Positions 17,014-25,400 of a DNA stretch of 64,000 bases are shown here, one piece after another. A model generated the notes under the pieces. It did not search any database. It had not been told where the DNA came from and worked only from the letters and a program-made list of their open reading frames with translations. The stretch covers positions 62,001 through 126,000 of the forward strand of contig JAEYRN010000062.1 of assembly GCA_023435565.1 (NCBI GenBank), written 5' to 3'. Source of the DNA: Bacillota bacterium. Its GTDB lineage: Bacteria; Bacillota; UBA4882; UBA8346. The stretch's first letter is position 1. Each line of letters starts with the position of its first letter. The position numbers were made by a program, and so were the translations under genes.

Positions 17014-17577
17014 ATGAAGGCTACTGGAATAGTAAGGCGAATCGATGATTTAGGTCGAGTGGTCATCCCCAAGGAGATCCGGCGAACTTTACGGATTCGA
17101 GAGGGCGACCCGTTGGAGATTTTTGTAGACCGGGAAGGGGAGGTAATTCTTAAAAAATACTCTCCCATAGGTGAACTAGGTGATTTTGCAAAAGAATATG
17201 CTGATTCTCTGTACGAGTCAACCGGTCATATCGCTTGTATCGCCGATCGGGATATGGTAATCGCCGTAGCGGGGGCCGCCAAGAAAGAATTTTTAGACAA
17301 ACCAATCTCAAGAGCAGTTGAAAAAGCGATTGAAGAGCGAAAAGTGGTATTAATGCCTAAACCGGGCGAACATAAATTCTGTGATGCCTGTCCGGTAAAA
17401 GAAGACGAAGGAAAATGCAAGTTTACAGCCCAGGTTATTGCTCCGATTATAGCCGAAGGAGATCCAATCGGTGCGGTAATCCTATCTAGTAAAGAACCAA
17501 ATGTGGTAATGGGCGATTTGGAAGTAAAAATAGCTGAAACTGCGGCTGGTTTTCTAGCAAAACAAATGGAACAATAA
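17014..17577 (+). CDS. spoVT: Stage V sporulation transcriptional regulator SpoVT
   Basis: Forespore regulator that tunes SigG-dependent genes. The N-terminal AbrB-type swapped-hairpin DNA-binding domain is MKATGIVRRIDDLGRVVIPK with EIRRTLRIREGDPLEIF. From about residue 55 onward a GAF-like domain follows, with the Cys-containing KFCDACPVKEDEGKC segment. Its 187 aa are close to the Bacillus protein. The ribosome binding site GGGGGAATGGGGG is strong. Placement after mfd is conserved across spore formers. Confidence 0.95.
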   Translation: MKATGIVRRIDDLGRVVIPKEIRRTLRIREGDPLEIFVDREGEVILKKYSPIGELGDFAKEYADSLYESTGHIACIADRDMVIAVAGAAKKEFLDKPISRAVEKAIEERKVVLMPKPGEHKFCDACPVKEDEGKCKFTAQVIAPIIAEGDPIGAVILSSKEPNVVMGDLEVKIAETAAGFLAKQMEQ

Positions 17578-17601
17578 TTAATAAAAACATAGGTTAAGTT
17601 T

Positions 17602-17630
17602 AAAGTGGGGATAGTACCCCACTTTATTTT
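17602..17630. terminator. Bidirectional terminator between spoVT and the convergent gene
   Basis: Perfect stem AAAGTGGGG/CCCCACTTT around ATAGTA with T-rich sequence after it on the plus strand and an A-rich, that is T-rich on minus, tract before it. Confidence 0.8.
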
Positions 17631-17644
17631 TATTAAACAACTAT

Positions 17645-18028
17645 CTAATCAGCAGGTTCTTTACTGTTAGAAGTATGGTTGGTATTGATCATTCCGATTA
17701 GGGATTTTAATATGCCGGGGTCAAAGTTTCCTTGCTCAGTGTTAACTGCTAAACCTAGGAGAGCGGGTAGTAATTCACGAAGTACATTATTATTGTTATC
17801 GTTATTATTGAAAAGATTTAAAATCCCGCTAAAATCTGGTGTTGAAATTGGACTTTGGTTGAAATTTATAAAGAAAGAGAGTAATTTTTGTCCGTTAGCA
17901 CTTAGAAATGGTATAGCCATAGTAAGGATTGTTAAATCATTCTTGGATAAAAACGGATTAAGTTCCTCAGAAGAAGAGATAACTTGTTTAGGTTCATTTT
18001 TTATTTCTTCCGAATGGCGATGACTCAT
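17645..18028 (-). CDS. Conserved-looking hypothetical protein, unrecognised
   Basis: I do not recognise this 127-residue protein. It has no signal peptide. The centre has amphipathic stretches (LTILTMAIPFLSANGQKLLS and LRELLPALLGLAV) separated by an Asn-rich linker (LFNNNDNNNN), and both ends are polar. ATG 18028 is preferred to the upstream GTG (18037), with AGAGGTGG as ribosome binding site. It is convergent with spoVT and shares its terminator. A sporulation role is possible by location only. Confidence 0.6.
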   Translation of the reverse strand: MSHRHSEEIKNEPKQVISSSEELNPFLSKNDLTILTMAIPFLSANGQKLLSFFINFNQSPISTPDFSGILNLFNNNDNNNNVLRELLPALLGLAVNTEQGNFDPGILKSLIGMINTNHTSNSKEPAD

Positions 18029-18346
18029 TAGTACCACCTCTTTATTTTATCTATTATTAAAATATGTGATATTGGTTAGGGGTGGAACTAGTACTTAGTC
18101 CTTAACAAAAGGTGAATTTGATGGTAAACTATTCTCAGCTTCAAACAAGGAGACCGATGGGGAATGCAGAATAATATATGGAATTTGTCTTGGCGATACC
18201 AAAATATGTTAAACTTTAGCCTGTTTGACTTATTAAGTTATAGGCAAAGAACCTTTTGGTAAAAATATGTTTAAAAACTTTTCAAATGCGAATATTTGCT
18301 TTGAAAAAACAGTGGATAAAACTGGTAGCTTCAAGGAGGAGATTTA
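18029..18346. other. Divergent gap upstream of the phosphohexomutase gene
   Basis: No RNA gene or clear promoter pair was identified in these 318 bp. A 17-codon frame at 18121-18174, behind AAAGGTGAATTTG, looks translatable but has no other support. Confidence 0.4.
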
Positions 18347-19762
18347 ATGTCGGAGATCAAATTTGGAACAGACGGTTGGCGGGATTTAATGTACGACCGT
18401 TTTAATCTGTCAAATGTAAAACAGGTAGTAAATGCTATTGCCCGTTACACAAAGGACAACCATGGTGAAGAACGTGGGGTTGTTGTGGGGTACGACGCTA
18501 GGTTTTTTTCGGACTTTTTTGCGAAAAAGGCTGCGGAAGTTTTGACCTCACAAGGAATCAAAGTATATTTTAGTGAAAGGGATTTCCCTACCCCTGTTAT
18601 CGCCTTTGCAGTAACCTATTATCGGGCTTTTGGAGCGATAATGTTTACGGCAAGCCATAACCCGCCGGAATATAATGGAATAAAATTTATTCCGGAATAT
18701 GCCGGGCCTGCTTCACTTGAGATTACTAAAGCTATTGAAGCAAACCTGGCTAAATATATTGAAGCCGATTTTGTGGTTGGACAACCAAACTCTCAATTAA
18801 TTACCAAGATTGAACCTACGGAAGCATATTTAAAACAATTAAATAATTTAATTGATATTGATGCTATAAAAAAAGCAAAGATAAATTTGGTGATTGATCC
18901 GATGTACGCTACCGGCCGGGGATTCCTCGCCGAATTGTTCAAAGATTGTTCCGTTACCGAAATTCATAACTGGAGAGATCCTCTATTTGGTGGGACTATG
19001 CCAGACCCGCAAGGGGAATTTTTGGGAGAATTAATGGCTTCGGTAAAATCCAAAAACAATTCAATCGGTTTAGCGACTGACGGCGATGCGGACCGTTTTG
19101 GGATTGTGGATAGCGACGGTACTTATTTAAATCCAAACCAAGTGATATCCTTATTAATGTGGCATCTTATCACTAATAGGGGCTTGAAAGGAATAGCAGC
19201 TCGAACAGTAGCTACTAGCCATATGATTGACCGTTTAGGGGAGTTGTACGGAGTGGAAGCAGTAGAAACACCGGTGGGTTTCAAATACATCGGTGAAATG
19301 ATGCGAACAAGACAAGTAATCATTGGTGGTGAAGAAAGCGGAGGCTTAAGTATTCAAGGGCATCTTCCTGAAAAAGACGGGATTTTGGCCTGCGCATTAA
19401 TGGCGGAATTACGGGCCATAACAGGTAAACCATTATTAGCTACTTTGCAAGATTTATATAATAAAGTTGGGCAATTTTACTCTAATAGACTTGACATTCA
19501 TTTATCGGAAAAAGCCAAAGCAACGGTTTTAGACTGCTGCAAAGCAAATCCGCCTGAAACAATAGGTGCAATCAAGGTCAAAGAAGTTAGAAAGATTGAT
19601 GGATTTAAGTTTGTTTTATCTAATGGTAGTTGGTTTCTGATCCGGCCTTCAGGAACTGAACCACTAATTCGGATTTATTTTGAGACCAACAGTGCCGGGG
19701 AATTACAAGAGCTAATTGATAACGTCCGGCGTCTAGTTGAGCAATGGAGTAAAACTGCTTGA
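18347..19762 (+). CDS. Phosphoglucomutase/phosphomannomutase family protein
   Basis: Alpha-D-phosphohexomutase that moves phosphate between the 1 and 6 positions of a hexose. All four family motifs are present: the start KFGTDGWRDLM, the active serine in TASHNP (Ser about 103), the metal loop DGDADR (about 245-250) and the sugar-phosphate loop RPSGTEP near the C-terminus. EESGG specifies the sugar-binding loop. The substrate (glucose, mannose or glucosamine phosphate) cannot be fixed from sequence. The AAGGAGGAG ribosome binding site is strong, and the stop overlaps the next gene's TTG start. Confidence 0.9.
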   Translation: MSEIKFGTDGWRDLMYDRFNLSNVKQVVNAIARYTKDNHGEERGVVVGYDARFFSDFFAKKAAEVLTSQGIKVYFSERDFPTPVIAFAVTYYRAFGAIMFTASHNPPEYNGIKFIPEYAGPASLEITKAIEANLAKYIEADFVVGQPNSQLITKIEPTEAYLKQLNNLIDIDAIKKAKINLVIDPMYATGRGFLAELFKDCSVTEIHNWRDPLFGGTMPDPQGEFLGELMASVKSKNNSIGLATDGDADRFGIVDSDGTYLNPNQVISLLMWHLITNRGLKGIAARTVATSHMIDRLGELYGVEAVETPVGFKYIGEMMRTRQVIIGGEESGGLSIQGHLPEKDGILACALMAELRAITGKPLLATLQDLYNKVGQFYSNRLDIHLSEKAKATVLDCCKANPPETIGAIKVKEVRKIDGFKFVLSNGSWFLIRPSGTEPLIRIYFETNSAGELQELIDNVRRLVEQWSKTA

Positions 19763-20454
19763 CCATACGAACCGATGCAATTGGTAAACAATTATATGTT
19801 GAACTGAAACGGGATTTTCACCTACAAGAAGTGCCGGTGAAATTTGGCGATCAGTCTCTTGAATTAATTAAAGTAGCAGACATGGATGAATTATTGGAAG
19901 GAGTTACTGATGCCGACCAAATCCCGTTTTGGGCTGAGCTATGGCCGGCATCGCTTGGTTTAGCACGTTACATATTTAATAATCGTCAATTTTTACAGGA
20001 AAAATCTATTCTTGAGCTTGGGGCAGGTATTGGATTAGCCGGTATAGCTGCCAGACTTGCCGGGGCTAATCTACTGCAAACAGATTATGCAGAAGCAGCT
20101 TTGCGATTTATTAGGGCGAATTCATTAAGGAACGGGTTGACCGAACCTCAACTATTACTAGCCGATTGGCGGCGCTTTCCACGAGTGGGACAATTCGACT
20201 TAATACTTGGGGCGGATATTCTTTACGAAAAAACGCTTCATTCAAAGATAGACGAGATAATTACAAATACGCTGAAACCAAACGGAATTGTTTGGTTGGC
20301 CGACCCTGGCAGAGATTATGCGTTAGAGTTTGTGCTCTCGATGATGGAAAAAGGATGGCTGGCAAAACAAGTGCGAGTGCCGGTGATTTATGAAGCGAAG
20401 ACATATCAAATTGATATTTATCAATTGCAACACGGGGGAACTGATACTGAATAA
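19759..20454 (+). CDS. Class I SAM-dependent methyltransferase
   Basis: Rossmann-fold methyltransferase with motif I LELGAGIGLAGIAARLAG, the acidic post-I LQTDYAEAAL, motif II FDLILGADILYE and motif III-like LKPNGIVWLADPG. The N-terminal IPFWAELWPASLGLARYI segment resembles the protein-lysine/METTL-type group (Methyltransf_16). The substrate is unknown. It starts at TTG 19759, overlapping the mutase stop codon by 4 bases, so the two genes are translationally coupled. Confidence 0.8.
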   Translation: MTIRTDAIGKQLYVELKRDFHLQEVPVKFGDQSLELIKVADMDELLEGVTDADQIPFWAELWPASLGLARYIFNNRQFLQEKSILELGAGIGLAGIAARLAGANLLQTDYAEAALRFIRANSLRNGLTEPQLLLADWRRFPRVGQFDLILGADILYEKTLHSKIDEIITNTLKPNGIVWLADPGRDYALEFVLSMMEKGWLAKQVRVPVIYEAKTYQIDIYQLQHGGTDTE

Positions 20455-20514
20455 AATACGTTGTAGAAAAGTATAAACATGTAGAATCAATTAAGTTGAA
20501 CGGGGGAAGCCAGG

Positions 20515-21717
20515 ATGAACCAGTTCCGATTTGACATGCAAGAACGCCATGTACCGTATATTTTAACAGCAATTATCGGTGGTATTGCCGGTGCGCTGAT
20601 GGTAATAATTGCGGTCAAATTGACCGGACTTGGAACCGCTTTGGTGAATCCTATGACAGTTGAACCGGTTTCCCAGCCTCAGCAGCAGATTCAGGTCGAA
20701 CAGCAACCAATGGGATCAACTCGTTCACTATCTTTAAATCAATATGAGCAGGCAACGATCAATGTAGTTAAAAAAGTAAGCCCTTCGGTAGTTATGATTA
20801 CCACATCAACAGTGGTGGAGGATTTTGACTTTTTTACCGGGCCCGAGGTCAAAAATATTCAAGGATTAGGATCCGGAGTAATTTATCGAAACGATGGCTA
20901 TTTATTAACTAATAACCATGTAATTAGTGGCTTAAAAGGAACAGGGGCAGTGGATCAAATCCTTGTGGTCCTGGGGGATGGGAAATCTTATCCGGCTAAA
21001 GTGGTAGGGGCTGACCCCCAGACTGATCTGGCTGTCTTAAAGATCGACCATGATAATCTTCCGGTACCGCAATGGGCTAACTCAGATAGGGTGCAAGAAG
21101 GACAAATGGCTATTGCTATAGGTAACCCGCTTGCTGAAAATCTAAAAAACACGGTAACTGTAGGGGTAGTCAGCGCAAAACGAAGAATGGTAAAGGTTAA
21201 TAATGACCTTGTAATGCGAAACATGATTCAAACCGATGCTTCAATCAATGCTGGTAATTCAGGCGGTCCGTTACTTGATAGTAAAGGTAATATCATTGGT
21301 ATTAATACATTAATAGTTGCCAACTCACAGGGAATTGGGTTAGCGATTCCAAGTAATACGGCTAAGGCTGTGGCTGACCAGTTAATTTCCAAGGGTTATG
21401 TCAGCCGCCCCGGATTGGGAATCGGCTATTATATATTAAACCCCGAAAATGTAACGGCATTGGAGTATCGGCTCCGTCGACAGCTCCCTGTTGAAAATGG
21501 TATTTTAATCGTAAGAGTTATTAAAGGTGCTCCTGCTCATTTGGCGGGGTTACTTCCGGGAGATATAATTGTGAAAATTAACGGGCAATCAATCGGTGCG
21601 GAAGATTTCCGCGAGGTGGTCGGAAAATATAAAATCGGGACCAAGCTCAAGTTGGAATATTACCGGGGTAGTGAGTTAATATCGACTACTGTGACAATTG
21701 GAGAAATGAAACCATAA
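20515..21717 (+). CDS. Membrane-anchored HtrA-type serine protease with PDZ domain
   Basis: DegP/HtrA-family protease acting on misfolded or signalling proteins outside the membrane. There is one N-terminal membrane segment (about residues 15-40), then a trypsin-like domain with catalytic His135 (TNNHVIS), Asp171 (QTDLAVLKID) and Ser249 (NAGNSGGPLL). One PDZ domain covers about residues 300-395 (HLAGLLPGDIIVKINGQ). The 400 aa fit a single-PDZ HtrA. It lies immediately upstream of rlmH, as htrC/yyxA does in Bacillus, and ends in a terminator. Confidence 0.93.
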   Translation: MNQFRFDMQERHVPYILTAIIGGIAGALMVIIAVKLTGLGTALVNPMTVEPVSQPQQQIQVEQQPMGSTRSLSLNQYEQATINVVKKVSPSVVMITTSTVVEDFDFFTGPEVKNIQGLGSGVIYRNDGYLLTNNHVISGLKGTGAVDQILVVLGDGKSYPAKVVGADPQTDLAVLKIDHDNLPVPQWANSDRVQEGQMAIAIGNPLAENLKNTVTVGVVSAKRRMVKVNNDLVMRNMIQTDASINAGNSGGPLLDSKGNIIGINTLIVANSQGIGLAIPSNTAKAVADQLISKGYVSRPGLGIGYYILNPENVTALEYRLRRQLPVENGILIVRVIKGAPAHLAGLLPGDIIVKINGQSIGAEDFREVVGKYKIGTKLKLEYYRGSELISTTVTIGEMKP

Positions 21718-21742
21718 AAAAGAGGCATAAGCCTCTTTTTTA
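21717..21742 (+). terminator. Intrinsic terminator after the htrA-type gene
   Basis: Stem AAAAAGAGGC/GCCTCTTTTT around ATAA; it starts within the stop codon. Confidence 0.85.
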
Positions 21743-21780
21743 AAAACAATATATTGTTTTTCGGGTTATTAGGAGTGATT

Positions 21781-22260
21781 ATGCTTACAATCAAAATTGT
21801 TACTGTGGGAAAACTAAAGGAAACATATATTCAGGCGGCGCAAGCGGAGTATTTGAAAAGGTTGAAGCCTTATTTGAAGTTAGAGATTATTGAAGTGCCG
21901 GATTTACCATGTTCCGATAATTTCAGTCCGGCCCAAGAGGAACAAGTACTAAAACGGGAAGCTGAGTCAATTTTACGGCAGCTTTCGGAAACAGAATATT
22001 TAATCGCCCTCGATCGAAAAGGCCGGCAGGTTAATTCGATTCAATTTGCAGAAATAATTAAAGAAAAAGAGATGAATGCAACGCCGATAGCTTTAATCAT
22101 TGGAGGGTCGTTGGGATTATCTGATGAGCTATTACAAAAAGCCGATTTCAAATTGAGTTTTTCAGAGTTCACTTTCCCCCATCAGTTGTTTCGGGTAATT
22201 TTATTGGAGCAGATTTATAGAGCGATGAAGATAAACCGGGGAGAGAAATACCATAAATGA
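21781..22260 (+). CDS. rlmH: 23S rRNA pseudouridine-1915 N3-methyltransferase RlmH
   Basis: SPOUT-class methyltransferase acting on the 70S ribosome at position 1915 of 23S rRNA. Typical family segments are IKIVTVGKLKETY at the start, YLIALDRKGR, the knot IALIIGGSLGLSDEL and FPHQLFRVILLEQIYRAMKI with the C-terminal KYHK. ATG 21781 behind TTAGGAGTG is chosen over the frame's first codon at 21754, giving 159 aa, the standard length. Confidence 0.96.
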   Translation: MLTIKIVTVGKLKETYIQAAQAEYLKRLKPYLKLEIIEVPDLPCSDNFSPAQEEQVLKREAESILRQLSETEYLIALDRKGRQVNSIQFAEIIKEKEMNATPIALIIGGSLGLSDELLQKADFKLSFSEFTFPHQLFRVILLEQIYRAMKINRGEKYHK

Positions 22261-22408
22261 CTCACCGTTAGAGCTATAACGAATACTAAGTTACTTTCAA
22301 ACAGTGGATTGTATATAAGCTGATCATCTGATATGAAAGGATGAATTTTAAATTTTTTTTTTGGTTCATAAAACTATAGCATTGATGAAAATTGATAACC
22401 AGAACATT

Positions 22409-25400
22409 CTATGCTTTTATATACTTTAAATTAAAGAACTTATCGTTGAAACAATTATCTTGGGTCAAGTTAGTCAAATAACTCTTTAAGTTGTCTTGCT
22501 TAATATCATTGACTTTTTTCAATGAAATATAAATTGCACAATCCTTCCCACTTTGTTTTGCCTTATACAAGGCAAAATCGCAGAGATTTATTGTTTGTTC
22601 TAAAGATAAAAGCTCTGTAAAATTTGTATCTAATGGAAGGGAGGTAAAACCGATAGAACAAGTTTTAGTTATTTCCATGTCATTGGGTAATTTGGTTGGA
22701 TTTTTACCAACTGCGTCCAGGACTTTTTTGGAAAACATATCCAGATACTCAAGTTTGGTTTTGTTTAATATAATTAAAAATTCTTCTCCCCCCCATCTGA
22801 TAATAAAATCATCTTTTCTGATTATATTCCTTAAGATATTGGCAATGTTTTTCAAAACTTCATCGCCGGCCGCATGCCCAAATGTGTCGTTCACTTTCTT
22901 AAAATTGTCAATATCAATCAAAAAAACACCTAGTACATTAGCCCCAATACTTGAATCCCTCTTTTGGTTATTGAAATATACTAATGTTTTTTCTTTAATG
23001 AAATTCTCCGCCACCGATGATATAAATTCATACATATATCTTCGATTATGTAATTTAGTTAAGGGATCGTGCAAGGTTAACTCTTTTAATTCAATATTCG
23101 CCAATTCCAATTGTTTGGTTCTTTCATTAACTTTTTCTTCAAGCTTTTCATAAAGTTGAGCATTCTCAATCGATATGGCAACTTGAGAAGACAGTATTTT
23201 TATAATTTCAAATCTTTCAATATTGAATACATTTACGGTTAAGTTATTTTCTAAGTAAATAACGCCTTTAAGATTATTTTGATATATGATTGGCGTACAT
23301 AAAACGGATTTAATTTTTTTGCTTTTAATATAATCATAATTTTCATAGTCTGGGTTTTTATAGGCTTTATCGATGACAATGTTTTCCCCGGTCCTAATCA
23401 CATATTGAAGTATTTCAGGGCAGAAATCATGACTATCACTAATAGGGGTAGGATGTTCCATAATTGATATTTCTTCTAGATCCTTATTTTTAACCGCTCT
23501 AACATAGAGCTTGTTATCGGTGTTGTTCGTTAAAATGATACAGCCATTTTGGGCGCCTGCATTTTCAATGATTGTCTTCATTAATACTTTTAAAAGATTA
23601 TCAAATTTGATTTCACTTGAAATTGCTTGTGCTATTTTAAATATTGACATAAAATCAAGTGACATAGAAGAATTATTAAAGTGTTTTGAAATCAAGAGAT
23701 TATTAGTAATAATAGATTTATGATAATTTGTAAAAATTTCGGAATATTTTTTTTCTAATTTAGCGGTTTTGGCAAAAGCACCCCATTGCGTATAAAAATA
23801 GTATGCTTCTTTAAGGTATGCTTTTCCGGCAATTTCATCCTCTCTTTTAAGATAAAATTCACCAACCAATTCATAAATTATTGCTCTCATATGAATAAAT
23901 TCATCCGGCGATATCGAATCCACGGCTTTTTTATACAAACTGGTAATTTTCTCTAGAGGTTCTTGGTTCATTCCAGCTAATTCCGCAGCAACTACATAAT
24001 ACTTATGGGCAAAATTTGAAGGACAATTTTCAGCCCATTTTTTTAAATCGGCTAAATTTTTATTCAGGGCAATTATTATCTCATTTTGTTCGTTTTTAGA
24101 TACCTTTTCAAATTTTTTGATTAATACTAATGATTGAAACATATAGTGGTCAACCTGACTGAAGAGTCCAACTCCGCCCGATAGGTAATTATTGGTGAAA
24201 TCATTCCATTTATCTGCCGCTTCCATATTTCCTAGTATATAATTGACCATTAGATTGAATTCTCCAAATATACAGAAATATAACATAATATTAGATTCAA
24301 AAATTTTGTCCAATAAACACCTATCATTTTCCTCATTATAATCTAACTGTAATTGATTAACAGTATGTTGCATTATTTCATTAAAAAGCACCAACAATAA
24401 GGCTTTATTATCTTTAATAAATGTTTCAAGTTCCAATTTACAGTCACTTAAGTTTTTACCGACATATATATTGCGATGAATCCTATGAGTTAGGGAATAG
24501 GCATAACATTGAAGATCTCCCGTTTCTAGGCCACTTTTTATAGATAAATCATAATATTCCAAACTTTCTTTAAAATGTGCTCGCCAATGAGAAAGAAAGC
24601 AAGCAAATACATAATAAGAGGCTGATTTTTGGGACTCGGCTTTATAAATATCGATAAGATTAAATGCCGCTTTACTTAATTTATAGGCTGCTTCATAATT
24701 ACCGAGAATTGGCCCTTGAGTTAAACCTAAGTCCACTAAATTTTTACATGAAACCTCGGTTATGCCATACTTTAAAGATATATCAAATATTGTTAATTGG
24801 ATCAAAATATATAAAGGCAGGCAAGTTTGAAAAGCTACCGGTAATGCTTGAGTCAATAAATTCATTGCCATAATTTTGTTTTGATCTTCCATTCTTGGCA
24901 GATTAACCAACTCATCAATGGCAATCCTTTCTAAATGTCTTTGCATTTTTCCAATACCTTCGTTAACTTTTGCTTCAATCTCTTGGAGGGCAGAAGGTAA
25001 ATTAATAGCAAATAGTTTTAGCCCTTTTCGGATTTCCTCAATGACTATTTCCCTTTTATCACCTTTAAAATCAAGTACTTTTGCTTTTAGATTATGTATT
25101 TTGGCTTTTTTAACGATATCGGTCACTGACTCATATAAATCCGAGCACATTTCAATAACTTCTTCGGTATCTCCGGATAAATAACTTGACTCAATATATT
25201 CCAAAGATATATCAAAAAATTTATCTGGATAATCATTCCATTCCAGTTTCGATAATAAGGACTTACCAATTCCAAAATAATTTTTGGCGATATCATAAGC
25301 TGAACTGCTTTTGGCCATTTTTCCGGATCTATAGTTTAAGTCGCTAAGACGAATGCGATCTTTTTTTGTTTTAATCAAACTTCTTGCGATATTAAGATGA

